Below, one piece after another: positions 10,450-21,044 of a DNA stretch of 64,000 nucleotides. Position 1 is the stretch's first letter, and the number at the start of each line of letters is the position of its first letter. The notes under the pieces were generated by a model. The model saw only the letters and a program-made list of their open reading frames with translations, was not told the origin of the DNA and did not search any database. Both the position numbers and the translations under genes were made by a program. The DNA comes from Litchfieldia stipae (GTDB lineage: Bacteria > Bacillota > Bacilli > Bacillales > Bacillaceae_L), in contig NZ_JACYHA010000001.1 in NCBI RefSeq assembly GCF_014837155.1, positions 186,001-250,000 of the forward strand. Reading direction: 5' to 3'.

Positions 10450-12102
10450 TTATTCAGCAATCCACCATTTGTGAATGTTGTAGAATTCACTCTTCGCATG
10501 GAACTCATACCCTTGAACTTTTTCAGGCATTGCGCGGTGAACGTTTGGATAGTACAAGAAAGTGTAAGCTTGTTCTTCAGCAAGAATCTTGTAGATCTCA
10601 CCATAGATTTCTTTGTACTCATCTTGATCAAGAATTTGTCTTGCTTCTTCCATTAACTTATCTGCTTCAGCGTTAGAGTACCAGTGCATGTTAAGACCAG
10701 CTTCTCTTTGGCTTGTATGGAAGATATCATATTGGTCAGGGAATGTTGACATACTCCAACCTAATACCATTGCATCGAAATCCCAGTTCGGAGCAGAAAT
10801 TTGCTCAATATAAGCACTCCACTCAACGATTTCAGGTTTTGCTTCAATTCCAACCTCTTTGAATTGTTGTTGTAAAACTACGATAATATCCTCACGGATT
10901 TTATTACCTTGGTTTGTTTTGATAGTGAAAGAGAATGGCTCTCCATCTTTATCTAAAATTCCGTCGCCATCTGTATCTTCCCATCCAGCTTCAGCAAGTA
11001 AAGCTTTAGCCTTTTCTGGGTCATATTCAAATGTTGGAACATCGTCATTATACGCCCATGATAAAGGAGATTCTGGAAGGTGTGCAACTTCTCCATCACC
11101 ATTCATAACTGAATCAACAATTGCTTGACGATCAATTGCATGTGTCATTGCTTGACGAACTTTTACATCATTGAAACGTTCTTGCTGTAAATTGAAAGCT
11201 AAGAATGTGTAAGATAAACCTAAACCAGATTCAACTTTAATTCCAGGGAATGATTTAACTGTGTCTACATCAGTTCCTGGTACTTCAGTAAAGTCGATAT
11301 CACCAGCTTGTAATTGTGCTAATAATGCGTTTTGGTCAGGAACAATCTTGTAAGTGATTGAATCCAAATATGGACGGCCATCAAAATAATCTTCATTTGC
11401 TACAACTCGTACATATTCTCCATCTCTCCACTCATCAAACTTGAATGGACCAGTACCAATTGGAGATTTTGTATTGAATTCATGCTCACCTAAGTCACCT
11501 ACAGGTACATCTCCTAAGATATGCTCAGGTAAAATGTAATAGCTTAATGTGATTGAGTGGAAAGTAGCATCCACTTGGTTAAGTTTGAATTCTACAGTGT
11601 AGTCATCGATTTTTGTTACTGATTCTAATGATTCGAATGCAGAACCACGCTCACCAGCATAGTCTGGGTCTTTAGGAACACTGAATGTGAATACTACGTC
11701 ATCAGCGTTAAATTGCTCACCATCATGCCATTTTACATCTTCACGTAATTTAACAGTAAATGTTAAACCATCTTCAGACATTTGAACATCAGTTGCTAAG
11801 TCATTAACTGGATTAAATTCAGTGTCTCCACCAACTAATCCATTATAAATGAAACCTTCGATGTCAGAACTAGATACATCTGTTGAATACAAAGCATTGA
11901 ATAATGTTGGCTCACCAATTGAACCTACGATAAGATCTCCACCAGTAACTGGTTCACCAGTTGGTGCAGCTGTTTCTTCATCTGTACCTTCTTCACCAGC
12001 TGGCTTTTCAGTAGCAGTATTACCGCCACCACAAGCAGCTAGAAACATTGACATAGCTAATGTAAGAACTAATAATAGCCATGCAGACTTTCTTAACTTC
12101 AT
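10450..12102 (-). CDS. appA: Oligopeptide-binding lipoprotein AppA (operon 1)
   Basis: Solute-binding lipoprotein (SBP_bac_5) for the App importer, 550 residues. The signal MKLRKSAWLLLVLTLAMSM leads to lipobox LAAC (Cys 24), then a Gly/Thr/Glu-rich linker. An Asp-rich DTDGDGILDKDG loop (near residue 375) looks like an EF-hand-type calcium loop and is also in the second copy. Family sequence VKLREDVKWHDGEQFNADDV is near residues 118-137. The ATG follows GGGGAGGAATT. Confidence 0.94.
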   Translation of the reverse strand: MKLRKSAWLLLVLTLAMSMFLAACGGGNTATEKPAGEEGTDEETAAPTGEPVTGGDLIVGSIGEPTLFNALYSTDVSSSDIEGFIYNGLVGGDTEFNPVNDLATDVQMSEDGLTFTVKLREDVKWHDGEQFNADDVVFTFSVPKDPDYAGERGSAFESLESVTKIDDYTVEFKLNQVDATFHSITLSYYILPEHILGDVPVGDLGEHEFNTKSPIGTGPFKFDEWRDGEYVRVVANEDYFDGRPYLDSITYKIVPDQNALLAQLQAGDIDFTEVPGTDVDTVKSFPGIKVESGLGLSYTFLAFNLQQERFNDVKVRQAMTHAIDRQAIVDSVMNGDGEVAHLPESPLSWAYNDDVPTFEYDPEKAKALLAEAGWEDTDGDGILDKDGEPFSFTIKTNQGNKIREDIIVVLQQQFKEVGIEAKPEIVEWSAYIEQISAPNWDFDAMVLGWSMSTFPDQYDIFHTSQREAGLNMHWYSNAEADKLMEEARQILDQDEYKEIYGEIYKILAEEQAYTFLYYPNVHRAMPEKVQGYEFHAKSEFYNIHKWWIAE

Positions 12103-12194
12103 TGTAATTCCTCCCCTATTTCTTATATATATATTTCTTGAAAATCATTGCTTATCGCAACATTTCCAAGGATAAAGATAGTTTGTTACATGTC

Positions 12195-13220
12195 TTATTC
12201 ATAAAGATGACAAGCAACAAAGTGATCTTTTTCCACTTCTTTAAATTGAGGTGCTACCTGTTTACAAATATCTGTTGCTGCAGGACAACGAGTATGGAAC
12301 ACACAGCCTGTAGGCGGATTTGCTGGACTTGGTAGTTCCCCTTTTAGTACAATTCGCTCACGCTTCACTGCATTTTTCCCTCTTGGTACAGGAACCGCAG
12401 ATAATAGTGCTTGCGTATAGGGATGTAATGGGTTTGCATAAAGATCTTCTTTATTAGCCAACTCCATCATCTGACCTAAATATAAAACTGCAACTCTATC
12501 ACTAATATGACGAACAACACTCAAGTCATGTGAGATAAAGATGTAGGTAAGACCAAATTCTTTCTGTAAATCTTGCATTAAGTTAATGATTTGGGCTTGA
12601 ATCGAAACGTCTAGCGCAGAAACTGCTTCATCCGCTATGATTAAATCCGGTTTTAATGCCAATGCTCTAGCGATTCCTATACGTTGACGTTGTCCACCAG
12701 AAAACTCATGTGGATATCTATTAATGAAGGATGCATTTAATCCAACGGTTTCTAATAATTCTTTTACTTTCTCATCTCGTTCCTTCGGAGTATACAAATT
12801 ATGCGTATTTAAAGGCTCCTTGATAATTGAACGCAATGTTTTTCGAGGATTTAATGTAGCAAAAGGATCTTGGAATATCATTTGAATGTCTTTACGGACA
12901 GACTTTCTTAATTGACTTTCACTCATATGAGTGATATCTTGTCCTTTAAAAATGATCTTTCCATCAGTTGGTTCATACAAACGAATGATTGTACGTCCTG
13001 CTGTAGACTTACCACAGCCAGATTCACCAACGATTCCAAGTGTTTCTCCTTTTCTTACCTTTAACGTTAGCCCATCTACAGCTTTAACATTGCCAACAGT
13101 CTTCTGAAGTAATCCTGCTTTTATAGGAAAATACTTTCTCATTCCTTGTAGCTCAAGTAATGTTGTAGATTCTTGTTCTTTTTCTTGAAGCTCTTTCTCA
13201 AGCTTTGTTGAGTCAATCAT
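12195..13220 (-). CDS. appF: Oligopeptide ABC transporter ATP-binding protein AppF (operon 1)
   Basis: ATPase subunit of the App importer, 341 residues. Walker A GESGCGKST, signature SGGQRQRIGIA, Walker B LIIADEAVSALD, switch SHDLSVV. The C-terminal oligopeptide-transporter motif contains Cys residues (GCVFHTRCPAATDICKQ), as in families with a regulatory or Fe-S region. The ATG directly follows the appD stop, with GAAGGAGG inside the end of appD. Confidence 0.94.
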   Translation of the reverse strand: MIDSTKLEKELQEKEQESTTLLELQGMRKYFPIKAGLLQKTVGNVKAVDGLTLKVRKGETLGIVGESGCGKSTAGRTIIRLYEPTDGKIIFKGQDITHMSESQLRKSVRKDIQMIFQDPFATLNPRKTLRSIIKEPLNTHNLYTPKERDEKVKELLETVGLNASFINRYPHEFSGGQRQRIGIARALALKPDLIIADEAVSALDVSIQAQIINLMQDLQKEFGLTYIFISHDLSVVRHISDRVAVLYLGQMMELANKEDLYANPLHPYTQALLSAVPVPRGKNAVKRERIVLKGELPSPANPPTGCVFHTRCPAATDICKQVAPQFKEVEKDHFVACHLYE

Positions 13221-14201
13221 TTAGTTACCTCCTTCTGCCTCATGTAAAAAGCAACGTATTGATCGGTTTTCTTCAATAACCTTTAATTGTGGTTGTTCTG
13301 CGAAACAACGATCAAATGCTTTTGAACAACGAGGAGCAAATCGACAGCCCTTCGGCATATTTTCTGGTGATGGAACATTTCCTTCAATTGATTGTAATCG
13401 TGAAATCTCACCATCAATCGACGGAACTGAATTCATTAGACCTTCAGTATATGGGTGTAAAGGATTTTCAAATAACTCATCAACAGATGCTTCTTCAACA
13501 ACTTGTCCACCATACATAACTACGACTCTCTCAGCTATTTCAGAAACAACACCAAGGTCATGTGTTATTAGTAAGATAGAAGTATCAAATTTTCGGCTTA
13601 CTTCTTTCATTAAATCCAATATTTGAGCTTGAATTGTCACATCTAGTGCTGTAGTGGGCTCGTCTGCAATGAGTAACTTCGGGTTACAGCTCATAGCAAT
13701 TGCAATCATGACCCTTTGTCTCATACCGCCTGATAAACGATGTGGGAATTCATTAACTAATTCAGCCGCTCGGGAAAACCCTACCATTTCCAAAAGTTCT
13801 ATCGCCTTCTTTAATGCTTCATTTTTCGACATTTTTTGATGATAAGTTAAGACCTCAGTAATTTGTTCTCCAATTGTTAAAACTGGATTCAAGGAGGTCA
13901 TCGGTTCTTGGAAAATCATTGAAATTTCATTACCACGTACCTTACAAAGCTGGGCTTCAGTTAAGCCTACGAGGTCTTTACCGTCTAATAAAATTTGTCC
14001 GTCTACGATCTTACCTGCCGGACTTGGTACAAGTCCCATAATCGATAATGATGTGATACTTTTGCCTGAACCAGATTCACCAACAAGTGCAACTGTTTCA
14101 CCTTTTCTAATTTTTATATCAACACCATCAACAGCTGGAATAACTGTCTTCTTTTTAAAAAAGTGTGTTTTTAAATTTTTCACTTCTAACAATGTAGACA
14201 T
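13221..14201 (-). CDS. appD: Oligopeptide ABC transporter ATP-binding protein AppD (operon 1)
   Basis: First gene of the operon; second ATPase, 326 residues from the ATG at 14201 ([14 protein letters not shown]). A GTG at 14213 would add four residues, but the AAGGGGTG ribosome site fits the ATG. Walker [12 protein letters not shown], signature [12 protein letters not shown], Walker [14 protein letters not shown]. The C-terminal Cys motif [15 protein letters not shown] is present. Matches B. subtilis app gene order D-F-A-B-C. Confidence 0.93.
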   Translation of the reverse strand: MSTLLEVKNLKTHFFKKKTVIPAVDGVDIKIRKGETVALVGESGSGKSITSLSIMGLVPSPAGKIVDGQILLDGKDLVGLTEAQLCKVRGNEISMIFQEPMTSLNPVLTIGEQITEVLTYHQKMSKNEALKKAIELLEMVGFSRAAELVNEFPHRLSGGMRQRVMIAIAMSCNPKLLIADEPTTALDVTIQAQILDLMKEVSRKFDTSILLITHDLGVVSEIAERVVVMYGGQVVEEASVDELFENPLHPYTEGLMNSVPSIDGEISRLQSIEGNVPSPENMPKGCRFAPRCSKAFDRCFAEQPQLKVIEENRSIRCFLHEAEGGN

Positions 14202-14213
14202 TTCCAACACCAC

Positions 14214-14700
14214 CCCTTCTTACTCTAGATTTCTTTATCATTACTTTTCTAAAGTATTTATTATTCTGAAAATTTAAATTAAAAAATCATACATTATAAT
14301 CCTATTAATCTATTTAACTAGATTGTATTGAGTAGCTTTTCTATTCTGTCCTTAACTAAACTAAATTATCTGAAAATAACAATACTTGTATTTTATTATA
14401 TAAAATTCATAAATTCAAGTTTATTTTAAAAAATATTTTAATAATGAATATTTGAACTTCTTTCTTGTTATTATTCTATAAAAATTATTCTGAAATTGCA
14501 AGACTATTTTAAATTTTAAATTTAAACTTGCTATTACTGGTAATTATTTAGGAATTCGTAACAAATATCATTTTCCACTATAATTTTTTCAGAATACCTT
14601 CTATGTACTACTGCGTTAATATAGATTTTATATTATAAATTTTAAAAATATTAACATTATTTCAACAAAACATATTTTAGCGCTTTAGAGTATAAAAAAA
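14214..14700. promoter_or_regulatory. Control region of app operon 1 with CodY-like boxes
   Basis: About 490 bp of very AT-rich DNA with no credible gene. On the minus strand a TATAAT -10 hexamer lies at 14293-14298, with no good -35. Two CodY-like boxes match 13 of 15 consensus positions: ATTATTCTGAAAATT (14260-14274, downstream of the -10) and AATTATCTGAAAATA (14364-14378, upstream). Weaker CTGAA matches occur near 14486 and 14587. CodY repression of app is known in B. subtilis; here it is inferred from the boxes. Confidence 0.5.
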
Positions 14701-14721
14701 AGCCAAGATAGATTCTTGACT
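14701..14721 (-). terminator. Terminator of the second app operon
   Basis: On the minus strand AGTCAAGA pairs with TCTTGGCT (one wobble) around a five-base loop, then T8. It is the counterpart of the terminator after operon 1, but without an inserted element. Confidence 0.85.
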
Positions 14722-14727
14722 TTCTTT

Positions 14728-15636
14728 CTAATTATTCACCTTAGGATCAAGTGCGTCACGTAGACCATCACCAACAAAGTTAAAGCACAACACTGTAATT
14801 AAGATTAATAAACCTGGAAAGAGAGGATACCACCATGCCGTTAACATAATTGTAAAGTTTTGAGCATCCTGCAGCATATTCCCCCAACTTGGTGTAGGAG
14901 GTTGAATTCCTAAACCTAAATAACTTAATGCAGATTCTGTTAATATTACTCCACCAATCTGAAGTGTTGCAGAAACAATAATTGGTCCCATTGCATTTGG
15001 TAAGATGTGCGAAAAGATAATTTTATAGCTTCTTGTTCCAATCGTTTTGGAAGCTAAAACAAATTCCCTCGTTCGAAGTGATAAAAATTCACCACGGACA
15101 AGACGAGCTGTACCCATCCAACCTGTTAACGCAAATATGATAATAAGTTTGTCTACACCTGGTTGAAAGATTGTTACTAATGTAATTAGAAGAAAAATAC
15201 TAGGTATTGATAATAATACATCGACAAAACGCATTAAAATTGCATCAAGTTTGCCGCCAAAATAACCTGCCATAGACCCAATAACAGTTCCTATTGTAAT
15301 TGCCCCAAACACTGAAGCAAAACCAACTAACAGAGAAATTCGTGCTCCATATAGTAATCGAGAAAGCAAGTCCCGACCAAATTTATCTGTTCCTAGTAAG
15401 AATTCTGCACCAGGCGGTTTAAGCTTATCTAGCAATCTTTGTTCTTCATATGGGTATGGTGCAAGCACCGGTGCTAATAAAGCTGCAAGAATGATTATTG
15501 TAAGTATGATTGATCCGATTACTGCAAGTTTATTTTTCACAAACTTTCCTACAATAATCCTCGTCATTGTTTCTGGCTTTTCATTGATTCCTAAATTTAG
15601 GGCTACATTTTCGGATGATAGGTTAGGTTGTGCCAT
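14728..15636 (-). CDS. appC: Oligopeptide ABC transporter permease AppC (operon 2)
   Basis: 302-residue permease, near-identical to the operon 1 protein, with EAA loop [15 protein letters not shown] and C-terminus [14 protein letters not shown]. Differences cluster in the first 70 residues. It lies 17 bp after appB2. It forms the channel with AppB2; cross-assembly with operon 1 subunits is plausible given the similarity but unproven. Confidence 0.93.
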   Translation of the reverse strand: MAQPNLSSENVALNLGINEKPETMTRIIVGKFVKNKLAVIGSIILTIIILAALLAPVLAPYPYEEQRLLDKLKPPGAEFLLGTDKFGRDLLSRLLYGARISLLVGFASVFGAITIGTVIGSMAGYFGGKLDAILMRFVDVLLSIPSIFLLITLVTIFQPGVDKLIIIFALTGWMGTARLVRGEFLSLRTREFVLASKTIGTRSYKIIFSHILPNAMGPIIVSATLQIGGVILTESALSYLGLGIQPPTPSWGNMLQDAQNFTIMLTAWWYPLFPGLLILITVLCFNFVGDGLRDALDPKVNN

Positions 15637-15653
15637 CGAACTCTCCTCCTTTC

Positions 15654-16604
15654 TTAGTACTCAATTCGTGGATCAAAGACAGCGTATAAGATATCAGCAA
15701 TAAGGTTACCAATGATTACAAAGACTGCGGAGATTACCGTAAGAGCCATAATTACTGGATAATCACGCTGAAAGGCTGAATCGAAGAATAGTTTCCCAAT
15801 ACCTGGCCATGAAAATACTTGCTCTACTATTACTGCTCCACCAATAAATGTAGGTAACATTAAACCAAAAATTGTAATTACTGGAATTAACCCATTACGT
15901 AATCCATGTTTGTAAATCACTCTACTTTCCTTAAATCCTTTTGCACGAGCCGTTCTCATATAATCTTGCCTAATTACCTCAATCATACTTGTACGAGTAT
16001 AGCGAGTAAGACCTGCCATATCAGCTGTTGCTAGCACAAAAGCAGGTAGGATCAAATGGTGAATACGATCCCAAATACTAAAAGGTGCATTTAAGGTGTG
16101 GGTGCCCCCAGTAGGGAACCAACCTAAATTTACTGACATAAACATGATCAGAATAAGTCCCAGCCAAAAGTTTGGAGTTGCCAACCCTAGAAAAGAGGTG
16201 ACAGTGACCGAATAATCGAGCTTTGAGTACGGCCTGGCGGCGGACATGATGCCAAATGGAATGGAAATAACAACAGCTAATAATGTTGAAACAACCATTA
16301 ATAATAATGTGTTTGGAAGACGATTTAATATCATCTCACTTACAGGTGTACCTTTACGTACAAGAGATGTTCCAAAATCACCCTTTGCCATATTACCTAG
16401 CCATTTTACATATTGAATGTGTACTGGTTGATCTAAACCGTACTTTTGAATAAATTTCACTCTATTCTCAGGCTTTATATTTGGATCCATCATCATTGCA
16501 GTTGGACCACCTGGAGCCATCTTTACGATCGCGAATGAAATAATCGTAATTCCAATTAACAATGGAATTGCCATAATTATTCTTCGTATAATATACGTTG
16601 CCAT
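15654..16604 (-). CDS. appB: Oligopeptide ABC transporter permease AppB (operon 2)
   Basis: 316-residue permease, same length as the operon 1 copy. Observed replacements are mostly Ile/Leu/Val/Met, Lys/Arg and Ser/Ala exchanges, for example in the EAA loop [19 protein letters not shown]. Six membrane segments; C-terminus [12 protein letters not shown]. Confidence 0.93.
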   Translation of the reverse strand: MATYIIRRIIMAIPLLIGITIISFAIVKMAPGGPTAMMMDPNIKPENRVKFIQKYGLDQPVHIQYVKWLGNMAKGDFGTSLVRKGTPVSEMILNRLPNTLLLMVVSTLLAVVISIPFGIMSAARPYSKLDYSVTVTSFLGLATPNFWLGLILIMFMSVNLGWFPTGGTHTLNAPFSIWDRIHHLILPAFVLATADMAGLTRYTRTSMIEVIRQDYMRTARAKGFKESRVIYKHGLRNGLIPVITIFGLMLPTFIGGAVIVEQVFSWPGIGKLFFDSAFQRDYPVIMALTVISAVFVIIGNLIADILYAVFDPRIEY

Positions 16605-16686
16605 CGCTTATTCTCCTTTTCTAATTAGTTTCAAATCTATTTTCAACGATTCTATACTTCTCGTTTATTTTCAAATCCATTGAAAA

Positions 16687-16708
16687 AGGAAGGGGAAACC
16701 CCTTCCCT
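16687..16708 (-). terminator. Hairpin between appA and appB (operon 2)
   Basis: Stem GGAAGGGG / CCCCTTCC with a three-base loop, followed on the minus strand by TTTTT, so it is a better terminator than its operon 1 counterpart. It sits behind the binding-protein gene and should set a high appA to appB ratio. Confidence 0.75.
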
Positions 16709-16739
16709 CTTTTACATAAAGGTCAAATAGTTATTATAA

Positions 16740-18404
16740 TTATTGTTGTTCTGCAAACCACCATTTATTGATGTTGTAGAAATCACTCTTCGCATGGAAC
16801 TCATAACCTTGCATGTTTTCAGGCATTGCACGGTGAACGTTTGGATAGTACAAGAATGTGTAAGCTTGCTCTTCAGCAAGAATCTTGTAGATTTCACCAT
16901 AGATTTCTTTGTACTCATCTTGATCAAGAATTTGTCTTGCATCTTCCATTAACTTATCTGCTTCAGCGTTAGAGTACCAGTGCATGTTAAGACCTGCTTC
17001 TCTTTGGCTAGTGTGGAAAATATCGTATTGATCTGGGAAAGTAGATAAGCTCCAACCTAATACCATTGCGTCAAAATCCCAATTTGGTGCAGAAATTTGC
17101 TCAATATAAGCACTCCACTCAACGATTTCAGGTTTCGCTTCAATTCCAACTTCTTTTAATTGTTGTTGTAATACAACAACAATGTCTTCACGAATTTTAT
17201 TACCTTGGTTTGTTTTAATAGTGAAAGAGAATGGCTCTCCATCTTTATCTAAGATTCCATCACCATCTGTATCTTCCCATCCAGCTTCAGCAAGTAATGT
17301 TTTAGCTTTTTCTGGATCATAATCGAATGTTGGAACATCATCATTGTAAGCCCAAGATAATGGAGATTCTGGAACGTGTGCTACTTCACCATCACCATCC
17401 ATTACTGAATCAACAATCGCTTGACGGTCAATTGCATGTGTCATCGCTTGACGAATTTTCACATCATTGAAACGTTCTTGTTGTAAGTTAAATGCTAAAT
17501 AAGTGTAAGATAATGCTAAACCAGATTCAATTTTAACTCCTGGGAATGCTTTAGCTGTTTCAACATCAGTTCCTGGAACTGTAGTGAAGTCAACGTCCCC
17601 AGCTTGTAATTGCGCTAATAACGCGTTTTGATCAGGTACAATTTTGTAAGTAATAGAATCGAAATATGGTCTACCTTCGAAATAATCTTCGTTTGCTACA
17701 ACCTTAACATATTCTCCATCTCTCCACTCTTCGAACTTGAATGGACCAGTACCAATTGGAGATTTTGTATTGAATTCATGCTCACCTAGGTCACCTACTG
17801 GAACTTCTCCTAAGATATGCTCAGGTAAGATACCATAGCTTAAAGTGATTTGGTGGAAAGTAGCATCAATTTGGCTAAGCTTGAATTCTACAGTGTAGTC
17901 ATCAATTTTTGTTACGGATTCTAAAGATTCAAATGCAGATCCACGCTCACCAGCATAATCTGGATCTTTAGGAATACCGAAAGTGAACACTACGTCATCA
18001 GCGTTAAATTGTTCACCATCATGCCATTTTACGTCATCACGTAATTTTACTGTGAATGTTAATCCATCTTCAGACATTTGAACATCAGTTGCTAAGTCAT
18101 TAACTGGATTAAATTCAGTGTCTCCAGTTACTAATCCATTATAAATGAATCCTTCAATATCAGAGCTTGATACATCAGTTGAATATAAAGGGTTAAAAAG
18201 GGTTGGTGCTCCAATTGAACCTACTACGATATCTCCACCGTATACTGGCTCGTCACTACTTGGCTGTTCTGCAGGTGTTTCTTCTTCTGGCTCATCTGCT
18301 GGTGGCGTTTCTTCTGCCGTATTACCTCCTGAACAAGCCGCTAAAAATAGTGACATTGCTAGTGTTAAACAAAGAAGTAACCATGCTGATTTTCTCAATT
18401 TCAT
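16740..18404 (-). CDS. appA: Oligopeptide-binding lipoprotein AppA (operon 2)
   Basis: 554-residue binding lipoprotein from the ATG at 18404 (MKLRKSAWLLLCLTLAMSL), preceded by GGGGGG; an in-frame ATG six codons earlier lacks a site. Lipobox LAAC (Cys 24). The linker after the signal is Pro/Glu-rich (repeated PEEETPAEQP-like stretch) and differs from the Gly/Thr-rich linker of copy 1, while the binding domain is highly alike, including DTDGDGILDKDG. Slightly different peptide preference is possible. Confidence 0.93.
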   Translation of the reverse strand: MKLRKSAWLLLCLTLAMSLFLAACSGGNTAEETPPADEPEEETPAEQPSSDEPVYGGDIVVGSIGAPTLFNPLYSTDVSSSDIEGFIYNGLVTGDTEFNPVNDLATDVQMSEDGLTFTVKLRDDVKWHDGEQFNADDVVFTFGIPKDPDYAGERGSAFESLESVTKIDDYTVEFKLSQIDATFHQITLSYGILPEHILGEVPVGDLGEHEFNTKSPIGTGPFKFEEWRDGEYVKVVANEDYFEGRPYFDSITYKIVPDQNALLAQLQAGDVDFTTVPGTDVETAKAFPGVKIESGLALSYTYLAFNLQQERFNDVKIRQAMTHAIDRQAIVDSVMDGDGEVAHVPESPLSWAYNDDVPTFDYDPEKAKTLLAEAGWEDTDGDGILDKDGEPFSFTIKTNQGNKIREDIVVVLQQQLKEVGIEAKPEIVEWSAYIEQISAPNWDFDAMVLGWSLSTFPDQYDIFHTSQREAGLNMHWYSNAEADKLMEDARQILDQDEYKEIYGEIYKILAEEQAYTFLYYPNVHRAMPENMQGYEFHAKSDFYNINKWWFAEQQ

Positions 18405-18512
18405 TATTTTTCCCCCTATCATTTTGTAAAGTTTTTAAGATAAAATAATACCGCTTTGTTGCTTACAAAGTAGATTTCTTGTTACCGCCCCCCTTCAAGT
18501 TTTTAGGTTGAT

Positions 18513-19538
18513 TTATTCGTACAAATGGCAAGCAACAAAATGTTCTGTTTGTACTTCCTTAAATTCAGGGACAACCTGTTTACAAATATCTGTAGCAGCT
18601 GGACATCTTGTGTGAAATACACAACCACTCGGTGGATTTGATGGACTAGGTAGTTCACCTTTAAGTACAATTCTTTCTCTTCTAACTGCGTTTTTAGATC
18701 TCGGTGTTGGAACTGCTGATAGAAGCGCTTGAGTATAAGGATGAAGTGGATCTGCATATAGATTATCCTTAGGTGCAAGCTCCATCATTTTTCCTAAATA
18801 CATCACGGCAACTCGATCACTTATATGTCTTACAACACTCAAATCATGTGAAATGAAGATATAAGTTAAACCAAAGTCACTTTGTAAATCCTGCATTAAA
18901 TTTATAATTTGGGCTTGTATCGAAACATCCAAGGCCGATACTGCTTCGTCAGCAATAATCAGTTCAGGCTTTAACGCTAACGCTCTAGCAATTCCGATTC
19001 TTTGCCTTTGTCCACCTGAAAACTCATGCGGATAACGATTGATGAAAGATGCATTTAATCCTACTGTTTCTAACAGTTCTTTAACCTTTTCATCTCTTTC
19101 TTTCGCAGAATAAAGATTGTGTGTATTTAATGGTTCTTTAATAATAGATCGTAAGGTTTTCCTAGGATTTAATGTTGCAAATGGATCTTGAAAGATCATT
19201 TGTATATCTTTACGAACCGTTTTCCTCAATGAATTTTCTGACATATGGGAAATGTCATTCCCTTTAAAAATGATTTTGCCTTCAGTCGGTTCATATAATC
19301 GAATGATGGTTCTTCCTGCTGTAGATTTTCCACAGCCCGATTCTCCAACAATTCCGATTGTTTCACCCTTTTTTATCTTCATTGTAAGTCCATCAACGGC
19401 TTTAACATTTCCAACTTGTTTTTGAAGCAAACCTGCTTTTATAGGAAAATACTTTTTCACATCAATCAACTCTAAAAGAGTGCTAGTCTCTTCCTCTTTT
19501 TCACTAGAATTTGAGACTTCTTCGTTTACAGAAATCAT
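18513..19538 (-). CDS. appF: Oligopeptide ABC transporter ATP-binding protein AppF (operon 2)
   Basis: 341-residue ATPase with Walker A GESGCGKST, signature SGGQRQRIGIA, Walker B LIIADEAVSALD and the Cys-containing C-terminal motif GCVFHTRCPAATDICKQ. Its ATG overlaps the appD2 stop as ATGA (4 bp), tighter coupling than in operon 1. The N-terminal 20 residues (acidic, Ser/Glu-rich) differ from copy 1. Confidence 0.93.
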   Translation of the reverse strand: MISVNEEVSNSSEKEEETSTLLELIDVKKYFPIKAGLLQKQVGNVKAVDGLTMKIKKGETIGIVGESGCGKSTAGRTIIRLYEPTEGKIIFKGNDISHMSENSLRKTVRKDIQMIFQDPFATLNPRKTLRSIIKEPLNTHNLYSAKERDEKVKELLETVGLNASFINRYPHEFSGGQRQRIGIARALALKPELIIADEAVSALDVSIQAQIINLMQDLQSDFGLTYIFISHDLSVVRHISDRVAVMYLGKMMELAPKDNLYADPLHPYTQALLSAVPTPRSKNAVRRERIVLKGELPSPSNPPSGCVFHTRCPAATDICKQVVPEFKEVQTEHFVACHLYE

Positions 19539-20515
19539 TGCCCCTCCTCCTCTCCATCATGTAAGAAGCATCGTACAGAACGATTCCCCTTTTTCAAAAG
19601 TAATGGCTGTTCAGTGTAGCACCGATCAAACGCTTGGGAACAACGTGGAGCAAACCTACAGCCTTTAGGCATATTTTCTGGAGAAGGTACATTTCCTTCT
19701 ATTGATTGAAGTCTCGATATTTCTCCATCAATGGATGGTACTGAGTTCATCAGACCTAATGTATATGGATGTAATGGATCTTCAAATAATTCATCAACTG
19801 ATGCCTCTTCAACAACCTGCCCACCATACATAACTACGACTCTCTCTGCAATTTCAGAAACGACGCCTAAATCATGTGTAATGAGTAAAATTGAGGTATC
19901 AAATTTTCGACTTACGTCCTTCATTAAATCTAGAATCTGGGCTTGTATTGTTACATCGAGAGCAGTGGTTGGTTCATCGGCAATTAATAACTTGGGATTA
20001 CAGCTCATCGCAATAGCAATCATTACTCTTTGTCTCATACCACCAGAAAGGCGGTGAGGATATTCATTTACCAATTCAGCAGCTCTTGAAAATCCGACCA
20101 TTTCTAATAATTCAATTGCCTTTTTTATCGCTTCATTCTTTGATAATTTCTGATGGTAAGTTAATACCTCAGTAATTTGTTCTCCTATTGTTAATACGGG
20201 ATTTAAAGATGTCATGGGTTCTTGGAAAATCATCGATATTTCATTTCCACGTACCTTACATAAATCTTTTTCTGATAAATCAACTAGATTTCTTCCATCT
20301 AGAATTATTTCTCCATCAACGATCTTACCTGCTGGACTTGGCACTAATCCCATAATTGAAAGAGAAGTAATACTTTTACCTGAACCAGATTCACCTACAA
20401 GTGCAACTGTCTCTCCTTTATGTATGACGATATCAACTCCATCTACAGCAGGAATGACTGTTTTCTTCTTAAAAAAATGCGTTTTTAAGTTTCTAACTTC
20501 TAATAAAGCAGACAT
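19535..20515 (-). CDS. appD: Oligopeptide ABC transporter ATP-binding protein AppD (operon 2)
   Basis: 326 residues from the ATG at 20515 (MSALLEVRNLKTHF). A longer frame to 20563 would add 16 residues without similarity to copy 1. Walker [12 protein letters not shown], signature [12 protein letters not shown], Walker [14 protein letters not shown] and C-terminal [15 protein letters not shown] are intact. Confidence 0.92.
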   Translation of the reverse strand: MSALLEVRNLKTHFFKKKTVIPAVDGVDIVIHKGETVALVGESGSGKSITSLSIMGLVPSPAGKIVDGEIILDGRNLVDLSEKDLCKVRGNEISMIFQEPMTSLNPVLTIGEQITEVLTYHQKLSKNEAIKKAIELLEMVGFSRAAELVNEYPHRLSGGMRQRVMIAIAMSCNPKLLIADEPTTALDVTIQAQILDLMKDVSRKFDTSILLITHDLGVVSEIAERVVVMYGGQVVEEASVDELFEDPLHPYTLGLMNSVPSIDGEISRLQSIEGNVPSPENMPKGCRFAPRCSQAFDRCYTEQPLLLKKGNRSVRCFLHDGEEEGQ

Positions 20516-20563
20516 AACTAACCATTCACCGTCCCTTATATGTAAAATAACCGACACAATCAT

Positions 20564-21010
20564 TAATACTATTAATCTATGAAAAATTTTGACGAAAATT
20601 TCAAAGTCGTTTTTAAATATTGAATGTTCAGATATATTCCAATTTCTAAATATATAATATTACAGTAAGATTACAAATTCAAGTTAATTTTTATAATTTT
20701 ATTAATCTTTGGAACTTTTTCTTTATTTGTTATTATTACAATATTCAGATAGTGTTATTCTAGTATTATTTTATTCAATAAAACTAGTAAATTAATTCAA
20801 TTTAATAGACCTATTTACCTAGTTTTGTTTATTTTTATTTCTTTAACCGAAGTTTTTTAGGATAATTTAATACGTAAATTTTAATAATAATCTTCTCCAA
20901 AAAGAAAACGTTTTCATTTTTAAGATTTGTTACATACTTTGTCAGGAATACTAACAATACTTTATATTAATAAAGGATTTTTTTAGTATTACTTCTTGTT
21001 TTTTATAAAA
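20564..21010. promoter_or_regulatory. AT-rich control region of app operon 2
   Basis: About 450 bp without a credible gene, extremely AT-rich. TTCAGATA motifs (near 20626 and 20744) are weak CodY-like matches (11 of 15), poorer than those before operon 1. No long alignment with the operon 1 control region is apparent by eye, which suggests the two operons are controlled differently. No clear -35/-10 pair was chosen. Confidence 0.35.
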
Positions 21011-21013
21011 AAA

Positions 21014-21035
21014 AGAATAGCTCGGATGCTATTCT
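21014..21035 (-). terminator. Terminator of yjaZ
   Basis: Perfect 8-bp stem AGAATAGC / GCTATTCT with a six-base loop, followed on the minus strand by a run of eight Ts. Confidence 0.9.
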
Positions 21036-21044
21036 TGCTTTTTT

